Shown piece by piece: positions 10,151-20,029 of a DNA stretch of 47,904 nt (within the stretch, counting starts at the first letter, position 1; each line of letters begins with the position of its first letter). The notes under the pieces were generated by a model, which ran no database searches, had not been told where the DNA came from, and worked only from the letters and a program-made list of their open reading frames with translations. The DNA is from Gnetum montanum. Lineage: Eukaryota > Streptophyta > Gnetopsida > Gnetales > Gnetaceae. The DNA lies in contig MNCI01011403.1 of the NCBI GenBank assembly GCA_015680685.1, positions 239,450-287,353 of the forward strand, read 5' to 3'. A program made the position numbers and the translations under genes.

Positions 10151-11640
10151 CACTAGCCTTAAGCATTGCACCTAACATGTTTCATGCCTTGCCCACAACA
10201 ATAATAGATTGCACCAGGCCTATAACACAAACAATTGACATTACATCCATAGCTACAATAAGCATGACTCATGCACAAGAATGGTATGATGACATCAAGT
10301 CATACCTTCAATAGGGTGAGCCTTCGCAACATCTAACCACTACCAAAAAGGATGAAGTGCAAAAATGGTCATGGCAGTATGTCCTCGTAGGTGGTGCACA
10401 CTTTGTTGTAGATCTTATGATGGCATACTACTAACTTGTGTTAGCAATAGCAAAGCGCAAATAATCATTGATCAAGTCCATAAGGGGCTATGTGGAGGTC
10501 ACATAGCACCTAGGGCAATGGCATCGAAAATCAGATGCTTAGGCTACTATTGGCCTTACATGGAGTGTGATTGCATCTCCAAGGTTAAGATGTGTGATGT
10601 ATGTTAATAACATGACAACTTAATGCACGTACCACCTATTGAACTACATACCACATAGATCACATGGTCATTCCAACATTGGAGGCTAGATATCATAGGA
10701 CCTATAATGCCTAAGTCTTCTACAGGACATAGCTTCATCATAATCGCAATCGAATAATTTACCAAGTGGGTTGAATCTATTCCCCTTAGGAAGATAGCAT
10801 TACATCAAGTGGGTTCGCAAATGGCCTTGAGGACCTATAATGCCTAAGTATTCTACAGGACATAGCTTCATCATAATCGTAATTGAATAATTTACCAAGT
10901 GGGTTGAATCTATTCCCCTTAGGAAGATAGCCTTGAATTCATCCTTGACAGCATAGTGACCCGATTTGATCTACCCATGACCCTAGTCACAGACAACGGG
11001 CCATAGTTTAACAGCCCAGAAACCAAAGCCTTTTGTGAACACCTTAGCATTAAGCATTCCTTTTCATGACCATATTACCCATAGGTTAATGGCCAAGTGG
11101 AGGCTACAAACAAAGTCATTTTCAACCTTCTAAAGAAGATGCTCAGCAGCAATAAACGATGATGGCACAAGCAGCTAGTCTATGCACTATGGGTCTACTG
11201 CATAACACACAGAACAATAATAGATAAGACACCATATAGCCTTATGTATAGGTCTGAAGCTATTTTACCTCTTAAATTGTAGGTCCCATCACTTTGTGTG
11301 ATCCTCTCAAGCTTCATCAACAAGGCTTAGAATAATGAGTTGAGAATCATTGACCTTGACTTTATAGAGGGGGAGCACGTGCAAATGCTTGATCACATCG
11401 AGTGGTACCAAGAAAAGCAATGGAAAAAAAACCATCATAATTAGCAATAATGCTAAATCAAGAAAGGGCAATTAGTCCTCAAGGCCATTTGCGAACCCAT
11501 GGATAAATTCTCAGCAAACTATGAAGGGCCTTTCTTGATCACCAAGGCTTATGACAATGGAGCATTCAAGCTTGTTAATCTAGATGGTAATGAGTTTTCC
11601 AATCCAATCAACCATTCATAACTAAATTCGTACTACGCCT
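10151..11640 (+). pseudogene. Integrase (element A), with an internal duplication
   Basis: Recognisable are EWYDDIKSYL, the zinc-binding region (VHKGLCGGH ... KMCDVC, about 10480-10606), the core motif TDNGP (about 10990), and NGQVEATNK with the catalytic Glu kept (about 11090-11116). The C-terminal part includes EWYQEKQ and NYEGPFLI. A 133-base unit is duplicated inside the core (10698-10830 and from 10831). A TAG after PLKL (about 11278) is shared with B. This enzyme would insert the DNA copy into chromosomes. It is disrupted by many stops. Confidence 0.75.
10698..10931 (+). repeat. Tandem duplication inside the A integrase
   Basis: The 101 bases at 10698-10798 recur at 10831-10931 with only a few differences, spaced by 133 bases. 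Element B has a single copy of this part of integrase, so the duplication arose in A. Confidence 0.9.
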
Positions 11641-11689
11641 AGTAGGTAGTAGCACATCAATAATAAAGAAAGGTAAGCAAGTGTTCACT

Positions 11690-12200
11690 ATGATGTTAAA
11701 TTGGCATAGAGTGTTCGCTATGATGTTGAACTGGCATAGAGCATCTGCTATGACATTAAACTAACACAGAGCATCTGCTATGACATTAAACTAGCACAGA
11801 GCTTCCACTATGACATTTTGCTATGACATTAAACTAGCATAGAGTGTCCACTATGATGTTAAAAGGGCATCCACAGCACACCCATCCACTATGAATTTAA
11901 ACTAGCACAACAAGTCCCTATGACTATAAACTAGCATGACAAGTCTTTGAGCCATAACGCTAAAACTGGCATCCATAGCATAGTTTTCTATGACTGTAAA
12001 CTAGCACAACTCATCCTTGCATCATGATGTTAAACTAGCACAACATTCATCATCTGCTACAACATTAAACTAGAACATAGTAGTCTACTAGGACTATAAA
12101 CTAGCACATCATGGACTACTAAGATCTTAAAGTGGGTTCACAGTTTGCTAGGACATTAAACTAGCATAGCATGCGGTCTACTAGGACTTGAAACTAGGTT
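11690..12200 (+). repeat. 3' tandem array of element A (about 16 units)
   Basis: Degenerate units of about 29-38 bases are built on CTATGACATTAAACTAGCA. The reverse complement of this core (TAGTTTAATGTCAT) is the same word that builds the arrays in element B on the plus strand, so in sense orientation both families share it. It follows integrase directly. Variable tandem repeats in 3' untranslated regions are known for Tat/Ogre elements. Confidence 0.85.
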
Positions 12201-13396
12201 TGTAGTTTAGCACACATAACTCAACATGCACAGTTCTGTGGATAAGCAAGTGCAGATACTTTCAATCCTCTAACATCTGCCCATACCTTGTGGGTAGGAT
12301 GGGGTAGGGCATTGTAGTTCTAGAATGGAGTTAATGTCATGAAGAAAAAATCTCTAAAACATTTATAATGTCACCACGCTTGGCATTTTGCTAATCCTCT
12401 GAAGATGCCCTTGATCATTTTGTTGACCTTCTAGAGCTACCACTACCATCACCAATAGTACCACCCCTAAGCTATGTTAACAACATTACCAGCCTTGCGT
12501 ATTTTATTATTGGTTGAAGCTCTCACCATCAACACCACTCACTAGAGTCCTAGCAATACTGTGGCCTAGCCATAGAACTACCATCCTTCAGCCCTCACCA
12601 TTACTCAGTATTGAAAGTGCATCTAGTAGCTTCAATCCCTACTATTTTTTTGGATTTCTAAGTTCCTATCCATGGTGTGGAATCTCGAGCACTTGCACCA
12701 CCATCAACCTAGCCACCTTGTTGGCCTCTTTGGGATGCTTGATTCGGTGTGGCTGTTGGAGCTTTTGTAGCCTTCTGGCTTTGGCACCTGCACTAGCCTT
12801 CCTGGTTTGGCATTACAAGCTCTTGTAATTGGCCCAACACTTGTGTAACTTGTAGCATCCTTGCAACCAATAGCTTTCTCTTATATCACATGTAGTGTGG
12901 TTGTTTTCTTGTCCTCTCTATGTTGTGTTTGTAGGATGAGGCCCTAGAGGTAGTTGTTTAGAGACACATCTCATCACAGTAGCAAATCACCACACTACTC
13001 TAATGTGCTTGGTTGGACTCGCCAAGCCACTTGAGAGTGTGCATCCCTCTTACCCTACTCTAGCCTACCTGCATTTACCCCTTTACCTTGCATTTTTCCA
13101 TCTTCCTTGCCAGCTTCTCCAGTGCACATGTCATCCTTCTTTCAATCAACTACAAAACCCATGACAGATGTAATGCAACTTGTCCCATGGGGAGGCTCTA
13201 TGGGTTAATCAAAACCTAAGCGAATGTAACACAACTCATCCTAGGAAGGAAACACTTGTCCTACAAATGTGACATGGTCACCTCTAAGTAAAGCCCATCA
13301 TTTAGCACACAGTCCACTTGATGATAAGCATCTTGCAGCTAGCATTTCGTAAAAGAAAAAGAAAAAAGAAAAAAAAGCATAAAACTTAGAAAAAAT
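12201..13396 (+). other. 3' untranslated tail of element A
   Basis: No convincing gene. A 104-codon open frame at 12514-12828 has no recognisable domain and is likely chance. The region ends in A/G-rich sequence that runs into a purine tract. Confidence 0.5.
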
Positions 13397-13493
13397 AGAG
13401 AGGGGGGGGGGGACATGTTAAACATGTCCCCACATAAAATCTAGCAAAGCTACAATTTCATAACTAGTTCAACCCTAAATTTTCATTGGCCCT
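13397..13493 (+). repeat. Purine tract and stub of the 3' LTR (element A)
   Basis: A purine run GAGAGGGGGGGGGGGA (about 13398-13413) has the place and composition of a polypurine tract. About 80 bases after it (AAACATGT..CACATAAAATC) weakly resemble the LTR start of B and E, and are then interrupted by the B LTR at 13494. Confidence 0.4.
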
Positions 13494-14066
13494 TGTACCA
13501 CCCGAAATCGTTGGTCTTCGGCTGGAAGGGAAAACAAAGGCCGTGGGATCACGAGACGGGTACAGAAGACCCTGCCTTCGCCTGAGGGTGAGCTGGAATG
13601 CAAAGGAGGCAGAGTACCTTAGGTGGTCTTCACGCAGATCAGACAAGGATTTCCCCGCGCGTACACAAAATGCTATACGTTGGGTTATGCGTAAACGGCG
13701 TGCAGGCGTGAACAGCGAAAACAGGGTAAAACATAAACAGATGCAAACGAAGTTTGAGCGAGGCGTGGGCCAAATTGACGTAAAAATGTAAAATAACTTG
13801 AAGCAAATGAAACGATGGAATTATAGAGTCAGAGGACAGTGCACCAGTCTAACGCAGTTGTGGGAACACAAGGTGGACGAAAAGCCCCGGCGTACACAGA
13901 GGTGACTCGGCCGGTTTGCAGGGCGAGCGGAGCATAAGAGACTAGAACCGCAGCGTGCAGGGCTTCCCAGTGTAAGAAGGTTTTCTGCTCTTTTGCGCAA
14001 CATAAATGTTCTCTGGTATGTTCCGGAATTCTGCCAACCGTCTTGATGAAGTGGAAAAATCGGGGT

Positions 14067-14074
14067 TTTATACA
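14067..14074 (-). promoter_or_regulatory. TATA box of the B LTR
   Basis: Minus strand CTGTATAAAACCCCG. Strong plant TATA consensus, in sense orientation, between the palindrome array (U3) and the region shared with the 5' LTR (R-U5). Confidence 0.55.
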
Positions 14075-14159
14075 GGTTGTTATGCTAGACTCGGGATGGG
14101 AAACACGTGGCGCGTTGACCGGGTGCATACACTTTACAAATATACAAAATGTTACAACT

Positions 14160-14605
14160 GGGCGTATACGCTGAAAATGTCGGGCGTGAACTAGGTGGAG
14201 GTGCTGAGCACTAGGCATATACCCTGGGCGCATACGCTGATGAATGTTGGGCATACACTGTATACGCTGGGGCGTATACACTGGAGGATGCTGGGCATAC
14301 ACGCCGGGCGCATACGCTGAAGGATGCTGGCCATACACGCCGAGCCCATACGCCGAAGGGTGCTGGGCGTACACGCCGGGCGCATACGCCGAAGGATGCC
14401 ACTTGCTTCAATCCTTTCTCTTCGGTGTTATCTTCATGCTATCATTGGAGATCCTGTCGTCGAGCGTGTGCATCTGCAGTGCCTGGGTGTGTACACCGGA
14501 GAGCCGGACGTATACGCTGGAATGCTAGGTGTATACGCTGTATGTTGGGCGTATACACTGGGCGTATACGCTAGAGTGTACATGCTGGCACCATATACTT
14601 AGCAA
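14160..14605. repeat. GCGTATACGC palindrome array in the B LTR U3
   Basis: Repeated words GCGTATACGCTG, GGGCGCATACGCTGAAGGATG and GGGCATACACGCCGG form about four tandem units of roughly 40 bases plus scattered copies to 14605. The same core fills the leader (29480-30220) and the first intron of the accessory gene. Confidence 0.85.
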
Positions 14606-14704
14606 AAACTAAGTGTTTTGATCATGCAGCCGGCGTTATTCGTGAGTTCCAGGGTCCTATTTGGGTTTGGACAAGTACTAAGCTCCGAATTTTGTGGTGT
14701 TTCA

Positions 14705-14717
14705 TTAGCCTCTCTTT
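14705..14717 (-). other. Polypurine tract of element B
   Basis: Minus strand AAAGAGAGGCTAA sits immediately before the LTR start TGAAACACC. Position and composition fit the primer for plus-strand DNA synthesis. Confidence 0.5.
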
Positions 14718-15714
14718 GTTGACGCTTGGAGGAATCGACCTGAGAGGCGTCGACAAAGAAGTGCAAAAAACACCACAAGCAACTCGATAGAAACGTTGTC
14801 TGCTGCCACTTGGACGAGACGTCATCGCACCGTGTTCAGTAGTACAGAGGATTTGGAAAGGGGAATTTTGTATCTGGGAGGTCAAGGAGATTGCGGGGAT
14901 TGATGATCGATCCACGGGATTAGTCAGGGGAAAGGGGATGCTCTGATGTGAGGCATGCCGATCCTTGTCAATAGCCATTGTTTAGCAGACTCAGAGTTTA
15001 GACATGCGAGGTGTGTTTTTTGGCGGAACAAGGCTCTTGGTTAGTGTGCAAGAGAACTTGTTGACGGGACCAAAGCTATAGGAGGATGTGTCGCATTCTT
15101 TGGGAGAACAGGGTCCATGTTTAGTGTTTAGGGGAACCTGTTGGCGGGGAGCCAAAGACATGCGACTAGATGCTTGTTGACCATTTTGGGTACGAGTACT
15201 TAGTTTTGAGACGACTGCCTTCCTGCCTGGGGCTTACATGGGAAGTGACCATTTTTTTTTTGCAAACTTTGCTCTGTTTGTGTGCTCGTGCGCAGGTGTT
15301 GTACTGTGTGGCATATCGCAGCACGCAACAGCATGCTCAATGTTTTGAATGTACTGGGTATGTCAAGGGTGTAGTTGAATGGAAACTAGGGAATGAATGG
15401 GGATGTACTAGTGAATGGTTTGATTTAGTCTTGCCAAGTACGCTGCGAACATTTTCTTATCTTGCTGCTTACAACGAAGTGCATCTTTGTACGAAACTTT
15501 CGAGTGTCATCCTGCAAACGTAACGCCAAGGAGATAAGAAAACCATGAGCGAATAGACGAGCTTAGACTTACATGGCGTCTGATGGCACAGAGGTGCTGG
15601 AGAGCGGCAGGTACTGTATGTAAACGAAGGCAATACTGAAGATGGCAGCTGATAGCAAGTGGTGCAATGAAGCGAGGGATGAATGAGCATGGCGGCGGAG
15701 TGAGGTGCCGGATG
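14718..15714 (-). other. 3' untranslated region of element B
   Basis: Contains an imperfect direct repeat of about 83 bases (15002-15085 and 15086-15168; shared words agaacttgttg/ggaacctgttg and gacatgcga). On the minus strand a good acceptor-like TTACGTTTGCAG|GATGAC (about 15525) lies downstream of a donor-like CAT|GTAAGTCT (about 15568), so a small intron is possible. The flanking open frame (15469-15690) has no recognisable domain. Confidence 0.4.
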
Positions 15715-16097
15715 TGAACTGGCCAGTTTATAGTCTTGGCAGACTGTCGTGGGTTAGTTTTATGTCATAACCCATTGGACATTGCCTGTTTAGCGTCATG
15801 GTGGACAGTACATTGCCAGTTTTTAAGTCTTAGCGGACTATGAAGAGGTAAGCTAGTTTATAGTCTTGGCGGACCCTGATGGTTGTGACGGTGACAGTTT
15901 ACTGTCACGCCAAACGGATGGTAGTTTATTGTCATTGCGGACACTGTGGTATCAGTTTATAGTCATAATTCAGGACTCTTCTGTGGTATCAGTTTATAGT
16001 CATAATCCAGGACTTTTCTGTGGTATCAGTTTATAGTCATAATCCAGGACTTTTCTGTGGTATCAGTTTATAGTCATAATCGAGGACTTCCATGTAC
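15715..16097 (-). repeat. 3' tandem array of element B after integrase
   Basis: About eleven degenerate units on the plus-strand word TAGTTTATAGTCTTGGCGGAC. The last four are near-identical 37-base units starting at about 15950, 15987, 16024 and 16061. A period of 37 argues against coding. Homologous in place and core word to the array of element A. Confidence 0.9.
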
Positions 16098-16109
16098 TTG
16101 AGTTTGTGT

Positions 16110-17504
16110 TCAGACATAGAACAGTTTTCGGTACAAATGATTTGTCGGATTAGCGAACTCGTTTCCTTCCATGTCGGCCAACTTGAATGCACCGTTATCG
16201 AATGCTTTGATGACCACGTAAGGCCCTTCCCAGTTGGCTGAGAATTTGTCCGGGTGTTCCCGAATAGCTTTGAGTACGAGATCACCTTCGTGGATTGGGC
16301 GTCTGTTGATGTCATGTCGATGTTGCTGTCGTTGTTGCTTTTGGTACCATTCGATCTGATCGAGCACGCGTACACGTTCTTCTTCCACCGAGTCGAGGTC
16401 AATGAGACGTAGCTCATTATTTTGACCATCGTCGAGGAGTCCGGAGAGTATGATCCTTAAAGAGGGTACCTACAATTCTAAAGGTAAAACAGCTTCTAAA
16501 CCGTAAACAAGACTGTACGGAGTTTTACCTGTTGATGTCCGGTGAGTAGTGCGGTAAGCCCATAATGCGTATAGTAATTGCTTGTGCCACTTCCTTTTGC
16601 TTTGGTTTAGCATTTTCTTAAGTATTGTTACAATCGTCTTATTGGTTGCTTTTGCCTGCCCATTTCTCTGAGGATAGTAAGGAGAGGAAAATGAGTGTTT
16701 GATCCTCAGACCATCATAAAAGGTTTTTGTTTCGGCACTACTAAATTGCAGCCCGTTGTCAGTAATAATTGTCAAAGGGGTGCCAAAGCGGGTTATAATG
16801 TTTTCTAGGATAAAGTTGCACACGTGTTTAGAAGTCGTTTTCCGAAGGGGAGCTGCTTCTACCCACTTCGTGAAATATTCAGTAGCGGTTATGATGAAAC
16901 TGTGCCCTGCAGAAGATGAGGGTGTTATCGGGCCGATAAGGTCCAATCCCCACTTCTGAAAAGGCCATGTTATTTGTGCTGTGTGCAACTCGTTTGGCGG
17001 TACATGTATTAAGTTACTATGTTTTTGACAAATGTTGCATGTTTTGACTTTGGAGGAGCAGTCGTATTCCATGTGTGGCCAATAATAGCCTAAGCGTCTT
17101 ATTTTCGTGGCCATGGGTTTTGGTGTTATGTGTCCTCCACATAGTCCCTCATGTACCTGATTAACGATTGTTTGGGCGTCAGTACTAGTGACGCACGTTA
17201 ACAATACGCCTTCGTAGGATCTACGACATAGTGTGTCCCCTACCAGGGTATATTGCTTAGAACGTTTTCGTACGGCGTCCTTTTGCGCATTTGTTAGATG
17301 GCATGGTGTTTCGCCGCATAGAAGGTATTCTTTTATGTCATCATACCATTCTATCGCGTGTGTTGTACTAATAGATGCGATCGGCGATGTTTCGGAGGTT
17401 ATTGGTTCATCGCACCTGATTACGGAGCTTGGCAAGGCATGGAACATGTCGGGCGCTATATTTAACGCTAGTGTGGCTAATGCGTCTGCGATGGTATTAT
17501 CGTT
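16110..17504 (-). pseudogene. Integrase (element B)
   Basis: One frame from DALATLA at about 17490 to the C-terminal domain ending LFYV (16110). The zinc region is H..H..C..C (VHEGLCGGH, then CNICQKH). Core motifs are WGLDLIGPI (first Asp) and ITDNGLQF (second Asp). The third catalytic residue is changed: NGQAKATNK has Lys where element A has Glu (NGQVEATNK). A TAG at 16470-16472 after LPLEL is shared with A. C-terminal EWYQKQQ and NWEGPYVVI are typical. The enzyme would insert element DNA into chromosomes; the Glu-to-Lys change should abolish catalysis. Confidence 0.88.
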
Positions 17505-18330
17505 TCACAAGACATGTTGCACATCAATGTTTTCGAATTGTTTCATTAAATGTTTCGCCAAGTCACAGTATGGTTGTAAATGTTGGGCTTTGCATGTGTA
17601 AATGTCTGTAACTTGGTTTACAACCAATTGTGAATCCCCTCTGACTACCAGGAGCATGATGTCCGAAGCCAGTGATGCTGCAAGACCTCTAAGGAGACCT
17701 TCGTACTCTACTATGTTGTTAGTACAGTGAAAATTGAAGCGATAGGCAAAGGGTCGGATCTCCCTAGAGGGATAAGTGATGATAGCGGCAGCACTTCCTC
17801 CTCGAGAGGTGGATGCTCCATCGAAGTTTAAGACAGCATCGTAGTCATCAAGCACTGTGTCTATTGTGCTTATACTTTCATCCGGGAATTCAGGCTCTAT
17901 GGTTGCTTGGTCACGCGTTGGTGATGCGGCCATTTGATTCGCTAGGGCTTGACCTTTGACTGATGATTGTGCTACATAGTACAGGTCGAACTCAGCTATC
18001 ATGGCTTTCCATCGGGCTATTCGACTCGTTTCGTATATGTTTCCTATTATAGCTCTCAGTACATTGTCCTTACAGATTATGTAAACTTGATTACGGAAGA
18101 GGTAATGTCGCCATTTTCTTAGAGAAAAGACCAAAGCTAAGCATGACCTCTCCACTTCGTTGTACTTCTTTTCATGGGCAACTAAGGCACGGCTCAGGTA
18201 GTATATAGGGACTTCAGTTCCGTCATCTCGTTTCTGGCAGAGCATAGACGCGATGGACGATTCTGAAGTGGCGAGGTAGATGTAAAACGGTTTGTTGTTT
18301 CGGGGCGGGTAGACCGTAGGCAGTCAGGCA
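17505..18330 (-). pseudogene. RNase H plus second RNase H-like domain (element B)
   Basis: YYLSRALVAHEKKYNEVERS and FSLRKWRHYL mark the first RNase H. After a tether, LNFDGASTSRGG, NNIVEYEGLLRGL and VVRGDSQLVVNQV form a second RNase H domain with Asp, Glu and Asp in the expected order. Dual RNase H is a hallmark of the Tat lineage, based on published comparisons of plant Ty3/gypsy elements. The frame is shared with integrase and broken by TGA at 17505-17507 (where A has no stop) and about 18324. Confidence 0.85.
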
Positions 18331-19650
18331 AGTGCTGTTTTGATATTTTCGAAGGCTTCCTGGCACTGTGGAGTCCATTCAAAATGGACATTTTTACGCA
18401 ACAGGTGGTTCATAGGTTTTACTTTGTTTGTCAATTTTTCTACGAAACGCCTGATGAACTGCAATCTACCTTGTAGACCTCGAAGTTCGGTAAGGTTACT
18501 GGGTGGTTTCAGGTTGGTAATGGCCTTGACCTTATCGGGGTCCACTCGTATCCCTGCTTCAGAGGCTATGAATCCAAGCATCTTGCCTGTTTTGACACCG
18601 AAGATGCATTTTTTGGGGTTAAGCCTTAGCTCGTATTTTAAACAACGTTTTAAGACTAGGTCGAGGTTGTGCATGTTGCTCGGTTGTTTGTGACTTAACC
18701 ACGATGTTATCCACATAGTCATTGAGCGATCGTAACATATAATTGCTAAAGATAAATGGCATGGCTCTTTGATAAGTGGCCCCAGCGTTCTTGAGACCAA
18801 AGGGCATCATTGTGTAACAAAAAGTTCCCCATGGGATCATGAAGGTTGTTCGAAGTTGATGTTTAGGGTTGATGTGTATCTGGTTGTATCCCAAAAAACC
18901 ATCCATAAAAGATAGTAAGGCATGTCCGGCAGTCGAGTCAACAAGTTGATCGATGCTGGGCAAGGGAAAGTCATCTTTTATGGTTGCTACGTTTAGATCT
19001 CGGAAGTCGATGCATAAGCGAATGCTTCCGTTTTTCTTCGGGACGATGACCATGTTGGATACCCATTCGGCGTATTCAACAGCCCGAATGAAACCAGCTT
19101 GATAAAGCTTGGTGATCTCATTGCGGACTGCCAATGCCACCTCGGGTCTAACTTTTTGTGCTTTTTGTTTTATCGGTCTTAGTTTGGGGTCCAAAATAAT
19201 GTTGTGTTGGACAATTCTAGGATCTAGCCCAGGCATGTCTGTATAAGACCAAGCGAATGCTTTCATGTTTTCCCTAAGTACGTTCTGGATGTCTTGTGCC
19301 AAGTGTGGTTGTATTAGTGTACTTAATTTTAATATTTTGATTTCCCCATTGGGCATGGTAATGGGTGTTTCAGCTAACGGATCTTCAGTGATGTTTTCGG
19401 ACTCTATGTCAAGAAATTTCATCATGCCTCCATAGTCGTCTGTTATTTGCTATGTTGAGGCTATGACCGTGTCGCCCATTAGTGGACTTAAATTGATGAA
19501 GTTTATGTTAAAGTCCCGTGTAATGGTGCCGTGTGGTCCGTCGATGGTCAATGGTGCGGTTAAGTGTTGTCAGTCCATTGAGCTCACCCCTGCCAATAAA
19601 CCGAGAGTTACATGAGCAAAGGGATTGTTCCATGTCTTTTGACGATTTTA
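18331..19650 (-). pseudogene. Reverse transcriptase (element B)
   Basis: From GPHGTITRDF (about 19520) through VIVPKKNGSIRLCIDFRDLN, SFMDGFLGYNQI and MMPFGLKNAGATYQRAM. The catalytic box reads YVDNIVVKS where YVDDIVVKS is expected (about 18704), so one catalytic Asp is Asn. A frameshift near 18690 moves to the frame used by the rest of pol (KYELRLNPKKCIFGV). Upstream, stops at SMD*Q and ST*Q mark further decay. Sense coding fades at about 19650, where a tandem array begins; the 5.3 kb antisense gene lies beyond. Confidence 0.85.
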
Positions 19651-19684
19651 GACTATGTGTATGTGTATAACGGTCGATTATCGT

Positions 19685-19812
19685 CACACCTGGACGTATG
19701 GCAGTTTTATGCCTTACCGGGCAGTGAGCGGCAGTTTAAGGCCATACCGGGCCAATGTTGGGTGAGGAAATGGCAGTTTAAGGCCGTACCGGGCCGATGG
19801 CTGTTTAAACTA
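19685..19812 (-). repeat. Tandem array between RT and the antisense gene (element B)
   Basis: Three to four units on the plus-strand word GGCAGTTTAAGGCCATACCGGGCC. Core relation to the arrays at 25036-25345 and 15715-16097 is clear (AGTTTAnGGCC versus AGTTTAnnGTC). Confidence 0.8.
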
Positions 19813-19995
19813 GTGTGAAACTGGGTCTGCGGAGGAACCAAGGTGTAATCATCCCTGTTTTTTAATGAATTTTTCGTTAAATTTTATCGTTTTGGACAGA
19901 TTTTGGTGAAAAATAGGCAAAAAAGGCAAAAAAGGTGAAAACAAGGCAACGGTGGCGTAAGCGGCGGTAGCATCAGCGTCAGCGTCATCGGGCAC

Positions 19996-20003
19996 TATAT
20001 AAA
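19996..20003 (+). promoter_or_regulatory. TATA box of the antisense accessory gene
   Basis: CACTATATAAAGGG is a strong plant TATA box on the plus strand, preceded by a GCGTCAGCGTCA run. Transcription would start near 20030. It lies 252 bases before the first plausible ATG (20248) and opposes the retroelement's sense direction. Confidence 0.65.
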
Positions 20004-20029
20004 GGGAAGGGGGGTCCATTTGTTTTCTG

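Larger units (their letters stand above)
5281..13493 (+). mobile_element. Element A: decayed Tat-like LTR retrotransposon
   Basis: Plus-strand remnant: antisense accessory gene (5389-7880), RT, RNase H and integrase (8079-11640), 3' tandem array (11690-12200), untranslated tail, purine tract and the first roughly 80 bases of a 3' LTR, at which point element B begins (13494). The same order and relative orientations occur in B. Gag and protease are missing on the left, where element E's LTR abuts. Pol carries dozens of stops and CpG is scarce, so it is old. Confidence 0.75.
13494..14704 (-). repeat. 3' LTR of element B
   Basis: In plus coordinates it begins TGTACCACCC and ends GGTGTTTCA, giving sense ends TGAAACACC...GGTACA. 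Positions 13494-13898 match 30252-30656. A TATA box is at 14067-14074 on the minus strand. U3 contains a tandem array of GCGTATACGC-type palindromes (14160-14605). Only 405 of 1211 bases have a partner in the 5' LTR. Confidence 0.75.

Noticed and set aside
8079-11640. Endogenous pararetrovirus instead of LTR element
   Set aside because: Integrase with zinc finger and core motifs, dual RNase H and LTR-type ends are present; no movement or coat protein features.
11690-12200. Regular array as a CRISPR
   Set aside because: Units are degenerate with no conserved repeat/unique spacer pattern, and the sequence is a plant retroelement 3' region.
12514-12828. 104-codon ORF as a host gene
   Set aside because: No domain, low-information composition, inside the untranslated tail of element A.
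14006-14602. Short ORFs with repetitive YTLGVYA-type peptides
   Set aside because: They translate the palindrome array in the LTR; the period and both-strand openness reflect repeat composition, not a gene.
15170-15523. 117-codon plus-strand ORF in the 3' region of B
   Set aside because: No recognisable domain and no promoter or splice context; not seen in A.
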